Positions 1-5,976 of a stretch of DNA of 6,335 nucleotides are shown here, one piece after another. The notes beneath the pieces are model-generated. The model was not told where the DNA came from. It saw only the letters and a list, made by a program, of their open reading frames with translations, and ran no database searches. The DNA lies in NCBI RefSeq assembly GCF_937934665.1, contig NZ_CALGYW010000136.1, positions 1 through 6,335 on the forward strand. The letters run 5' to 3'. The translations under genes were made by a program, and so were the position numbers. Every line of letters starts with the position of its first letter. The stretch's first letter is position 1. The DNA comes from an uncultured Anaerococcus sp. (lineage in GTDB: Bacteria > Bacillota > Clostridia > Tissierellales > Peptoniphilaceae).

Positions 1-75
1 AATTTTTTCATAAGGATGCGACGAATAGGAGCATTCGTTGAAAAAGATTACGTTCCTTATGAAAACCAGTTATAA
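1..75 (+). CDS. possible 3' end of an upstream gene (partial)
   Basis: Frame 1 is open from the window edge for 24 codons and ends at TAA 73-75; the other two forward frames close within about 40 bases. The peptide ends in RRIGAFVEKDYVPYENQL, which reads like a plausible protein C-terminus but matches no family I recognise. An intrinsic terminator about 70 bases downstream fits the end of a transcription unit. Against coding, two consecutive CGA codons are unlike the AGA/AGG preference of the neighbours, and the stretch also contains a 12-bp perfect inverted repeat, so it could instead be part of a structured RNA or element. Sequence to the left of the window would settle it. Confidence 0.4.
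   Translation, partial: NFFIRMRRIGAFVEKDYVPYENQL
5..65. repeat. nested inverted repeat (12-bp outer arms, 8-bp inner hairpin)
   Basis: Seen directly: the outer arms TTTTCATAAGGA (5-16) and TCCTTATGAAAA (54-65) are perfect reverse complements. Inside them CGACGAAT (19-26) pairs with ATTCGTTG (33-40), with one G-T pair, around the loop AGGAGC. The folded RNA would be a long stem with a smaller side hairpin and an unpaired A-rich stretch at 41-53. I do not recognise a known riboswitch or RNA family. It overlaps the possible C-terminal coding tail, so it could be a coding-region coincidence, an mRNA 3' structure or the edge of a small element. Confidence 0.5.
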
Positions 76-145
76 TTATATGTAATTGGATTTGATGGAG
101 CTCTAGTTCTTTAGTACATTTTCTTAAAAACTTAATAGACTCTAA

Positions 146-179
146 AAAGGACGGGTATTAATTTATCCGTCTTTTCTTT
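146..179 (+). terminator. intrinsic terminator of the upstream transcription unit
   Basis: GACGGGTA (150-157) pairs with TATCCGTC (164-171), with one G-T pair, around a 6-base loop. The stem is followed by TTTTCTTT (172-179) and preceded by a run of As at 144-148 that can pair with the Ts. The GC-rich stem plus T-tract is a classic Rho-independent terminator. The A-run on the left gives it a weaker terminator shape on the minus strand too. It separates whatever lies upstream from the leader of the radical SAM gene. Confidence 0.85.
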
Positions 180-333
180 GTTGATATTTATAAACCTATC
201 TAAAAAACTAGGAGATTATACAAGTTTTCTCCACTACTCCTAGCAAAAATTTATAAAGGGGATTTTTTAGATAAAATTATATATTGATTTATTGGGTATG
301 TATTTTATATAAGAAAAAAATAAAGGAGATTTT
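180..333 (+). other. gene-free leader of the radical SAM gene
   Basis: Very AT-rich, with no credible coding frame. It contains the set of inverted repeats at 197-273 (separate entry) and the ribosome binding site of the next gene (GGAG at 325-328). The only promoter-like pair I can find is TTGATT (284-289) and TATAAG (308-313) with an 18-base spacer. It would start transcription at about 320, almost on the ribosome binding site, so it would give a nearly leaderless mRNA and leave the upstream structure untranscribed. A promoter before 197 is not clear. Confidence 0.5.
197..273 (+). promoter_or_regulatory. candidate structured leader with mutually exclusive stems
   Basis: Seen directly: 11-base perfect arms TATCTAAAAAA (197-207) and TTTTTTAGATA (263-273) enclose an abutting 7-base perfect pair CTAGGAG (208-214) and CTCCTAG (237-243). 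Alternative pairings compete for the same bases: GGAGA (211-215) with TCTCC (228-232), TCTCC (228-232) with GGGGA (258-262), and CTCCT (237-241) with AGGGG (257-261). The last is followed after one base by six Ts (263-268), which is the shape of a weak terminator. If transcribed, this could be an attenuator or riboswitch-like leader for the radical SAM gene. On the minus strand, the 7-bp stem followed by TTTTTT also resembles a terminator, although no minus-strand gene ends here. No known riboswitch consensus is recognised. Confidence 0.4.
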
Positions 334-1215
334 ATGCATTATACAGGACAGGTTTATAGGCCGCCTCTTGAGGCCTACACTCCGCTTTTGGAGGTAACTT
401 ATGGGTGCTCGCACAACGCTTGTGCTTTTTGCACCATGTATCATCAGACGAAATTTGGTATTTCGCCCCTAGAACATGTGGAAAGTGATATTATAGAAAT
501 TTCTGAGACATTTCCGGGACATATCGATAGGATTTACCTACTAAATGGAGATCCTTTTATGCTTCCTACAGAAAGACTTCTAGAGATTGCAGATCTCATT
601 CATAAATATTTGCCAGATGTAAAAACTATCACCTCTTACGCAAGTTTTTATAATCTTAAAAACAAGTCTATAGAGGATATGAAAGCTTTAAGAAAAGCAG
701 GCTATAACGAACTTTGGTTTGGAGTTGAAACTGGAGACCCAGAAGTTTTGGCTTGGTTAAATAAGGGAGCATACCTTGAGGAGTATTATGAGGGCTTAGA
801 TAAGATGAAGGAAGCTGGTATGGATTATTTTGCTATTGTTATGCAGGGGATAAAGGGAGCTGGTAAATCAAAAGAAAATGCCCTTGCGACTGCGAAAGTT
901 TTAAATTATTATCCTGCCAAGGGGATTTTTATCATGTCTACAGATGTTCAAAGAGGATCTAAGCTTTATAAGATGCGCGAAAGAGGAGAATTTGTTGAGA
1001 CAACTAACAGGGAAAACTTGATTGAACAAATAAGCTTGCTTGAAAATCTTGATGTTCCAGGAGATGTCTTATACTCATCTGGCCACATAGTTAATTTGGT
1101 CAAGGTTACAGGTCATATGAGAAAAAAGGAAGAGATGATAGGAAAGTTGAAAAACGCCTTGGCAAGCCTTCCTTCCTATGTTTTGGATAATAAAAGTAAG
1201 GGAAGGGCTATATAA
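334..1215 (+). CDS. radical SAM protein of unknown function (CX4CX2C type)
   Basis: 293 residues, cytosolic. Radical SAM enzymes use a [4Fe-4S] cluster to cleave S-adenosylmethionine into a 5'-deoxyadenosyl radical. The cluster cysteines are C25, C30 and C33 in GCSHNACAFC, spaced CX4CX2C instead of the canonical CX3CX2C. NGDPF (71-75) sits where the GGE-type SAM-binding motif is expected, and GVETGDPEVL (130-139) matches the conserved GxE segment of HemN/MiaB-like barrels. The opening MHYTGQVYRPP and the PLLEVTYGCSHNACAFC block recall a widespread, uncharacterised radical SAM family in anaerobes. No other cysteine is present, so there is no sign of an auxiliary cluster or SPASM domain. ATG 334 follows AAAGGAGA (322-329) at good spacing. 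It appears to stand alone: about 120 bases separate it from the next gene, which has its own promoter. The substrate cannot be inferred. Confidence 0.9.
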   Translation: MHYTGQVYRPPLEAYTPLLEVTYGCSHNACAFCTMYHQTKFGISPLEHVESDIIEISETFPGHIDRIYLLNGDPFMLPTERLLEIADLIHKYLPDVKTITSYASFYNLKNKSIEDMKALRKAGYNELWFGVETGDPEVLAWLNKGAYLEEYYEGLDKMKEAGMDYFAIVMQGIKGAGKSKENALATAKVLNYYPAKGIFIMSTDVQRGSKLYKMRERGEFVETTNRENLIEQISLLENLDVPGDVLYSSGHIVNLVKVTGHMRKKEEMIGKLKNALASLPSYVLDNKSKGRAI

Positions 1216-1337
1216 ATTCCTCTAAGTTAAAATTAAACTCTCCTTATTAAGTATATTTGTTTTTATATGGTTAAAATATTATATTTTTGATATAATTATT
1301 TCAAAGATAAAGATTCATATTTATATAAGGAGGTTTT
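1216..1337 (+). other. intergenic region, radical SAM gene to mgtC-type gene
   Basis: 122 AT-rich bases with no coding frame. It holds the extended -10 promoter at 1288-1296 and the AAGGAGG ribosome binding site (1327-1333) of the downstream gene. I see no convincing terminator for the radical SAM gene: the AGTT/AACT dyad near 1225-1240 is short, AT-only and lacks a following T-tract. Some read-through into the next gene is therefore possible. Confidence 0.5.
1288..1296 (+). promoter_or_regulatory. extended -10 promoter for the MgtC-family gene
   Basis: TGATATAAT combines a perfect TATAAT (1291-1296) with an upstream TGn extension. No good -35 box lies 16-18 bases upstream (the best is TGGTTA, 1268-1273), which is common for extended -10 promoters. 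Transcription would start near 1303 and give a leader of about 35 bases. That is too short for a magnesium-sensing riboswitch. Confidence 0.7.
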
Positions 1338-2039
1338 ATGGAATTTGTACTTACTCCTTGGGAGATTATAGTTAGGATATTATTATCTGCTCTAATTGGT
1401 TTTGTTGTAGGGCTTGATAGGGAAAAGCACTCATCTGCCGGTGTCAGAACCCATATGATTTTGGCTGTGGGAGTATGTGTTATTACCCTTATCCAGGTGG
1501 ATTTGACAGCAGAATCAATTCTTTGGTATATAGATAATCCTGAATTTATTGGGGTAGTTGGGACTGATACGGGTAGGCTTACCGCCCAGATTGTATCTGG
1601 CATTGGTTTTTTGGGCTCAGGCCTTATACTTGTAAGAAATGACAGGACGGTTGATGGGTTGACATCTGCAGTATCTTTGTGGACAGTTGCGGCAATTTCT
1701 ATTGCTGTAGGCTATGGAGAGTACTTGATTGCAGTCCTAGGTGGAGGATTTTTGATTATTATCCTTACCCTACTTAATTCTAAAAAGACTCGTTTTGATA
1801 TTATAAGATTAAGGGTACATTTTAAAAATTATGAACCTAAAAGAGAAGATATAAGCGAAATACTTACAAGATACGATGCTAAAATAAATAACTATACCAA
1901 AGAAAATATTATTGACGAAAATTATAAGGAATACCGCTATATATATGAGATAGGATATAGGGGTTTTATCGATAAAATAGAATTTTTGGATAGTTTTATA
2001 GATAAGTTTGAAGAGATAACTTATATTGAGTTGGTATAA
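1338..2039 (+). CDS. MgtC/SapB family membrane protein
   Basis: 233 residues in the inner membrane. The N-terminal half carries the MgtC-family signatures: GLDREKHSSAGVRTHM (25-40), RLTAQIVSGIGFLGSG (80-95) and GLTSAVSLWTVAAIS (107-121). Hydrophobic segments lie at roughly 8-26, 38-54, 84-99 and 110-146. Residues from about 150 form a charged, soluble C-terminal domain, as in the longer family members that end in an ACT-like fold. Salmonella MgtC is a virulence and low-magnesium survival factor that modulates the F-type ATP synthase and is not itself a magnesium transporter; the role of Gram-positive homologues such as YhiD/SapB types is mostly unknown, so no symbol is given. ATG 1338 follows an ideal AAGGAGG (1327-1333). 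The gene has its own promoter and is probably monocistronic, with no functional tie visible to its neighbours. Confidence 0.92.
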   Translation: MEFVLTPWEIIVRILLSALIGFVVGLDREKHSSAGVRTHMILAVGVCVITLIQVDLTAESILWYIDNPEFIGVVGTDTGRLTAQIVSGIGFLGSGLILVRNDRTVDGLTSAVSLWTVAAISIAVGYGEYLIAVLGGGFLIIILTLLNSKKTRFDIIRLRVHFKNYEPKREDISEILTRYDAKINNYTKENIIDENYKEYRYIYEIGYRGFIDKIEFLDSFIDKFEEITYIELV

Positions 2040-2063
2040 GATAAGTATAAAACATAAGAACTA

Positions 2064-2072
2064 TGATATAAT
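2064..2072 (+). promoter_or_regulatory. extended -10 promoter of the scrAB operon
   Basis: TGATATAAT, with a perfect TATAAT (2067-2072) and TGn extension, is identical over nine bases to the promoter before the MgtC-family gene. No -35 box is evident at the usual distance. Transcription would start near 2079 and give an untranslated leader of about 78 bases that begins just before the hairpin at 2088-2110. Confidence 0.7.
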
Positions 2073-2087
2073 AAAAGATTGATATAT

Positions 2088-2121
2088 TAGCAGGGTAAAG
2101 GAGGCTGCTAGAAATTTTTTT
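2088..2121 (+). promoter_or_regulatory. leader hairpin with T-run before scrA, possible attenuator
   Basis: TAGCAG (2088-2093) pairs with CTGCTA (2105-2110) around an 11-base loop that contains AAAGGAGG (2097-2104), a perfect Shine-Dalgarno-like sequence with no start codon at a useful distance. Four bases after the stem comes a run of seven Ts (2115-2121). The stem is short for a terminator, and the T-run is slightly displaced. It could be a weak attenuator, a protein-binding dyad or an mRNA-stability hairpin. Sucrose operons in other Firmicutes often have an antiterminator target here, but I cannot match the SacT/LicT-type RAT consensus. Confidence 0.45.
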
Positions 2122-2156
2122 CGATATTATTACTAGAAAATATATAAGGAGATACT

Positions 2157-4088
2157 ATGGACAATACGCAATTAGCAAAAGAGATTGTTGCTAAGGTCGG
2201 TGGGAAGGATAATATTTCTTCTTACGAACACTGCGCGACTAGGCTAAGACTTATGCTAAAGGACTTTGATAAGGTTGATGACGAAGCGATATCAGACCTC
2301 AAAGGAGTCCAAGGTACAAATACTGCCAATGGTCAGTACCAGGTTATTTTAGGACCTGGCAAGGTTAACCTTGTTACAAATGAGGTTGGTAAAATCGTTG
2401 GAGATGAGAGAAGCGAGGTAAGGGAGGAGAAGGCAGAGGGGAATATCATCCAAAGGCTAGTTAAGACCCTATCTGATATTTTTGTACCAATCATTCCTGC
2501 CATTGTAGCCGCAGGTCTTTTGATGGGTATTAATAATATCCTAACCAGTCCTTTCTTTAATGGTAGAAGTCAATCTATCGTTGAACTTTACCCACAAATA
2601 GCAGATTTAGCTGCCATGATAAATATATTTTCATCAGCAGCCTTTACATTTTTACCAGTGCTAATTGGTTTTTCTGCAACTAAGAAGTTTGGAGGCAATC
2701 CTTACCTAGGGGCGGCCATGGGTATGATTATGGTCCATCCAGAATTATTAAATGCCTACGCCCTAGGAACAACACCGGCAAGTGAAGTGCCAGCATGGAA
2801 TATGCTTGGCTTTGCCATACCAGCTGTAGGCTATCAGGGAACAGTTTTACCTGTTCTTGCTGTGGCATGGATTTTATCAAAGATTGAAAACTTCCTCCAC
2901 GATAAGACACCAATCTGGCTTGATAACCTAACTACACCACTTCTTGCGACCCTCATTACATCTTTAATTACCTTTACCTTAGTGGGACCAATTATGAGAA
3001 ACGCTGGTGATGCGCTTATAGCAGGCATTACCTTTATTTACACCAAACTAGGATTTTTGGGTGGGGCAATCTTTGGCTTACTTTATGCGCCAATTACCCT
3101 TACAGGTATGCACCATTCCTTTATCCCAATTGAAACCCAATTAATAGCTAACCAGGCTGTAAGTGGTGGATCATTTATCTTCCCAACAGCTTCTATGAAC
3201 AACGTTGCCCAAGGTGCGGCAGTTCTTGCAGTTTTATTAACAACTAAAAACGAAAAAATGAAATCAACAGCAGCTGCATCTGGTGTTTCAGCCCTCTTAG
3301 GTATAACAGAGCCTGCCATGTTTGGTATTACCCTAAGACTTAGGTATCCATTTATAGCAGCCATCATAGGTTCTGCCCTAGGATCAGCCTACCTTGCCCT
3401 AAGAAAAGTTTTGGCAATAGCCCTAGGTGCTGCAGGCCTACCTGGTATTATTTCAATAAGACCAGAATCTTGGGTTGACTTTATAATTGGTCTTGTAATA
3501 GCCATGGCTTCTGCCTTTATCTTGACTATTGTTTTCCAAAAGGGAAATATGTTTGCTGCAAAAGATGCGAAAAAAGAAAAAGTGGAAACTGAGAAAAAAG
3601 CAAAAGAAAGTAAGCCGGTTATTGAAAAAACTCCTGGCAAACTTACCATCCTAAATCCAGTAAAAGGAGAGGTAGAAAATATAGAAAAATCAGTAGACGC
3701 AACCTTTGCCTCAAAAATGATGGGTGATGGTCTTGCTATAAAGCCTGCGGAGGGCAAACTCTATGCACCTATGGACTGTAAGGTAGAGTCAATCTTCTCA
3801 ACAGGCCACGCAGTAACTCTTTCTTCAAAAGAAGGGGTAAATATCCTAATTCACATCGGTGTTGATACAGTAAACCTTGAAGGCAAGGGCTTTACCAAAC
3901 ATGTAAAAGACGGAGATGATATAAAGGCAGGAGACTTATTAATCGAATTTGACCCAGATTATATCAAAGACCAAGGTCTTTCAGACCAAACCATGCTAAT
4001 AATCATGGATTCAGATGATATGGAAATCGACTTTGACCTTGGAAATAAGGATGCTAAAGAAAGAGTAATGGAAGTAGCCCATGCTTAA
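2157..4088 (+). CDS. scrA: sucrose-specific PTS permease, fused EIIBCA
   Basis: 643 residues; imports sucrose and releases sucrose-6-phosphate inside, using phosphate relayed from PEP through EI and HPr. The domain order is B-C-A. EIIB spans about 1-85, with the phosphorylated cysteine C26 in EHCATRLRL. The membrane EIIC spans about 100-460, with FVPIIPAIVAAGLL (109-122), TGMHHSFIPIETQL (316-329) and the GITEP loop (382-386). A Lys/Glu-rich linker occupies about 465-490. A glucose-type EIIA follows, with H551 (STGHAV) and the phospho-histidine H566 (LIHIGVDTV). Length and motifs match streptococcal ScrA. The GH32 hydrolase next door supports sucrose over trehalose or beta-glucosides, and the built-in EIIA makes the permease independent of a separate EIIA. 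AAGGAG (2146-2151) sets the ATG 2157 start. All key residues are present. Confidence 0.93.
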   Translation: MDNTQLAKEIVAKVGGKDNISSYEHCATRLRLMLKDFDKVDDEAISDLKGVQGTNTANGQYQVILGPGKVNLVTNEVGKIVGDERSEVREEKAEGNIIQRLVKTLSDIFVPIIPAIVAAGLLMGINNILTSPFFNGRSQSIVELYPQIADLAAMINIFSSAAFTFLPVLIGFSATKKFGGNPYLGAAMGMIMVHPELLNAYALGTTPASEVPAWNMLGFAIPAVGYQGTVLPVLAVAWILSKIENFLHDKTPIWLDNLTTPLLATLITSLITFTLVGPIMRNAGDALIAGITFIYTKLGFLGGAIFGLLYAPITLTGMHHSFIPIETQLIANQAVSGGSFIFPTASMNNVAQGAAVLAVLLTTKNEKMKSTAAASGVSALLGITEPAMFGITLRLRYPFIAAIIGSALGSAYLALRKVLAIALGAAGLPGIISIRPESWVDFIIGLVIAMASAFILTIVFQKGNMFAAKDAKKEKVETEKKAKESKPVIEKTPGKLTILNPVKGEVENIEKSVDATFASKMMGDGLAIKPAEGKLYAPMDCKVESIFSTGHAVTLSSKEGVNILIHIGVDTVNLEGKGFTKHVKDGDDIKAGDLLIEFDPDYIKDQGLSDQTMLIIMDSDDMEIDFDLGNKDAKERVMEVAHA

Positions 4089-5472
4089 TAGAAAAACCTA
4101 CCAAGAAAACTTTAAAAAAAGAGAAAAAATGAAAGAAAGGGTGTCAGCTGACCCCTTCCTTTTGGATTTACATGTTTATCCAGAAACAGGGTGGCTAAAT
4201 GATCCTAATGGACTTTGTTATTTTGATGGTCTCTACCACTTTTATTTCCAATATTCTCCCCTTGATGCCAAAAGGGGAGATATAATCTGGGGCCATGTGA
4301 CAAGTCCAGATTTAATAACCTATAAAAGAGAAGAACCCTTTATTTTTGCGGATTCTGCCCTTGATAAGGACGGAGCCTATTCAGGATCTGCCTTTATAAA
4401 AAATGGGAAAATAAATTTCTTTTATACAGGCAATGTCAAACACGAGGGAGACTTTGACTACATCACAGCAGGACGCGACCATAACACCATAAAGATAGGT
4501 TCAGATGGCTTTACTTATAATGGGAAAACTTTGGTAATGGACCATAAGGACTATCCAGCTGACATGACCAGGCATGTAAGGGACCCAAAAATTTATGAAA
4601 AAGATGGGGCCTACTATATGTTTTTAGGAGCTAGGAGCCTTTCTAATAAGGGGATGGTCTTGATTTTTAAGTCAGAAGACTTAGAAAATTTCACCTACCA
4701 TATGAGAGTAGAGACTGATTTTGACTTTGGTTATATGTGGGAGTGCCCGGACTATTTTGACCTAGAAGGTCAAGGAATCCTGGTTTGCTGTCCTCAGGGA
4801 GTAAAAAGTGAAGAATATAGGTATCAAAATATCTATCAAGCTGGATTCTTCCCACTTGATTTAGACCTTGAAAATAAGACCTATAAGCTTAAAGACTTTG
4901 TAGAATTAGACTATGGTTTTGATTTCTACGCCCCACAAACCTTCGAATATCCATCCGGAAGGCGAATTTTAATCGGCTGGATGGGGATGCCTGATGCGGA
5001 CTACACCAACCCAACCGAGTACGATTGGCAACACGCCTTTACCATTCCAAGGGTCTTATCTTTTGAAAATGGGAAATTATACCAAAGACCAATAGAGGAA
5101 TATCAGAAACTAAGAGATAGGAAAATATCCCTAGGTAAGGGCACAGCCTATATGGGAAAAGTCTTTGAAGCTGTAGCTGAAAATATAAGGGGAGATTTTT
5201 CTATAAATATCAGGGAAGATGTGACCCTGACCTATGAAAATAGGATTTTAACCCTTGATATGGGAGAGTCTTCTCATGGTAGAAAGCTTAGAAGAATCAA
5301 GCTTGACCAAGTTAATAAGCTAGAAATATTCTCTGATAAGTCAAGTCTAGAAATTTTTGTTAATAACGGGGAAAAAGTCATGACAACTAGGGTTTATTCA
5401 GAAAAATATGCCTTTACTTCAAATGATTTTGATATGAAAATCCATCCCCTAAGACCATTGACTTTCAAATAA
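4081..5472 (+). CDS. scrB: sucrose-6-phosphate hydrolase (GH32)
   Basis: 463 residues, no signal peptide, cytosolic. It hydrolyses sucrose-6-phosphate to glucose-6-phosphate and fructose. The five-bladed propeller carries the GH32 signatures: WLNDPNG (38-44) with nucleophile D41, SGSAF (101-105), RDPK (167-170) with transition-state stabiliser D168, and ECPD (221-224) with acid/base E221. FYAPQ (282-286) and GWMG (299-302) are also typical. Residues after about 345 form the C-terminal beta-sandwich, including SLEIFVNNGE. It is slightly shorter than many family members (about 480-490). The chosen ATG overlaps the scrA end by 8 bases (ATGCTTAA), with only a weak GGAAG (4070-4074) upstream, so translation is probably coupled to scrA. 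An in-frame ATG at 4129 (M17), preceded by a purine-rich stretch, is an alternative start that would keep all catalytic residues. Fructan or sucrose hydrolysis cannot be fully excluded, but the PTS partner argues for the phosphorylated substrate. Confidence 0.93.
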   Translation: MLNRKTYQENFKKREKMKERVSADPFLLDLHVYPETGWLNDPNGLCYFDGLYHFYFQYSPLDAKRGDIIWGHVTSPDLITYKREEPFIFADSALDKDGAYSGSAFIKNGKINFFYTGNVKHEGDFDYITAGRDHNTIKIGSDGFTYNGKTLVMDHKDYPADMTRHVRDPKIYEKDGAYYMFLGARSLSNKGMVLIFKSEDLENFTYHMRVETDFDFGYMWECPDYFDLEGQGILVCCPQGVKSEEYRYQNIYQAGFFPLDLDLENKTYKLKDFVELDYGFDFYAPQTFEYPSGRRILIGWMGMPDADYTNPTEYDWQHAFTIPRVLSFENGKLYQRPIEEYQKLRDRKISLGKGTAYMGKVFEAVAENIRGDFSINIREDVTLTYENRILTLDMGESSHGRKLRRIKLDQVNKLEIFSDKSSLEIFVNNGEKVMTTRVYSEKYAFTSNDFDMKIHPLRPLTFK

Positions 5473-5475
5473 GGA
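5470..5475 (+). promoter_or_regulatory. ribosome binding site overlapping the scrB stop codon
   Basis: TAAGGA contains the scrB stop TAA (5470-5472) and the AAGGA ribosome binding site (5471-5475) of the next gene, whose ATG begins at 5482. The nine-base gap and shared bases make translational coupling likely and place the acetyltransferase in the scrAB operon. Confidence 0.75.
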
Positions 5476-5481
5476 TAGAAA

Positions 5482-5913
5482 ATGCAAGTAAAAATAAAAA
5501 GTTTTGACGAGTTAACAAAGCAGGAGCTCTACGAGATCCTAAGACTTAGAGTAGATATCTTTGTAGTAGAACAAGAATGCCCCTACCTAGAAATAGACGG
5601 CAAAGACTACGAAGCCATCCATATTTATTTGGAAAATAAGGGAGAAATCCAAGCCTACGCCAGAGTCTATAAAGAAGAAGGAGAAGTTCACATCGGAAGG
5701 GTAATCTCAAAAGAAAGAAGAAAAGGTCACGCGACCCTCATCCTAAAAGAAGCTATAAGGGTAGCTGAAGAAAACTACCAAGCCAGAAAAATTGTCATAG
5801 AAGCCCAGACTTATGCCAAAAGTTTGTACGCTAAGGTGGGTTTTGTAGAAGACTCTGAAATATATTTGCTTGATGGGATTGAACACATAAAGATGGTTTT
5901 GCAAATAAAATAA
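5482..5913 (+). CDS. ElaA-type GNAT family N-acetyltransferase
   Basis: 143 residues, a single cytosolic GNAT domain that would transfer acetyl from acetyl-CoA to an unknown amine. The ElaA hallmark is the N-terminal RLRVDIFVVEQECPYLEIDG (21-40). Motif A runs IGRVISKERRKGHATLIL (71-88), with RRKGHA as the pyrophosphate-binding turn. The C-terminal part IVIEAQTYAKSLYAKVGFV (104-122) matches the conserved QxxAxxLYxxxGF pattern. Length is normal for ElaA (about 150). It is the third gene of the sucrose operon by spacing and is followed directly by a terminator, so it should be expressed with scrAB. No known link between ElaA proteins and sucrose metabolism follows from the family, and the pairing may be simple co-transcription. 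Confidence 0.88.
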   Translation: MQVKIKSFDELTKQELYEILRLRVDIFVVEQECPYLEIDGKDYEAIHIYLENKGEIQAYARVYKEEGEVHIGRVISKERRKGHATLILKEAIRVAEENYQARKIVIEAQTYAKSLYAKVGFVEDSEIYLLDGIEHIKMVLQIK

Positions 5914-5918
5914 GATTT

Positions 5919-5944
5919 AGGGAGCACGTCTCCCTTTTAATTTT
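5919..5944 (+). terminator. intrinsic terminator of the scrAB-elaA operon
   Basis: AGGGAG (5919-5924) pairs perfectly with CTCCCT (5930-5935) around the 5-base loop CACGT, followed by TTTAATTTT. The A-rich stretch before the stem and the location six bases after the acetyltransferase stop support a Rho-independent terminator. Confidence 0.85.
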
Positions 5945-5976
5945 GAAAATTTAGGCATAAGTATGAGAGATTAACT

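Noticed and set aside
284..313. Promoter TTGATT-18-TATAAG before the radical SAM gene.
   Set aside because: It would start transcription almost at the ribosome binding site, and similar matches are common in such AT-rich sequence; it is mentioned in the leader entry but not called as a feature.
1216..1260. Possible terminator after the radical SAM gene (AGTT...AACT dyad).
   Set aside because: The stem is about four AT base pairs without a T-tract, too weak to call.
1301..1603. Minus-strand open frame opposite the MgtC-family gene.
   Set aside because: It lacks a ribosome binding site and family motifs, and it lies antisense to a well-supported gene, so it is a codon-bias shadow.
2077..2106. 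Possible RAT (SacT/LicT antiterminator target) in the scrA leader, with GATTG and GCAGG..AAA blocks.
   Set aside because: The lower stem cannot form: the 3' side reads AAAGG where the consensus needs AAAACC, and the spacing between blocks is too short.
2108..2139. Direct repeat CTAGAAA at 2108-2114 and 2133-2139.
   Set aside because: Seven bases in AT-rich DNA, with one copy overlapping the hairpin arm; it is too short to support as an operator pair without comparison to relatives.
2728..3757. Several minus-strand open frames opposite scrA (2728-2913, 2834-3028, 3083-3367, 3389-3757).
   Set aside because: All lie inside the strongly supported EIIBCA gene, overlap or abut one another and have no recognisable domains.
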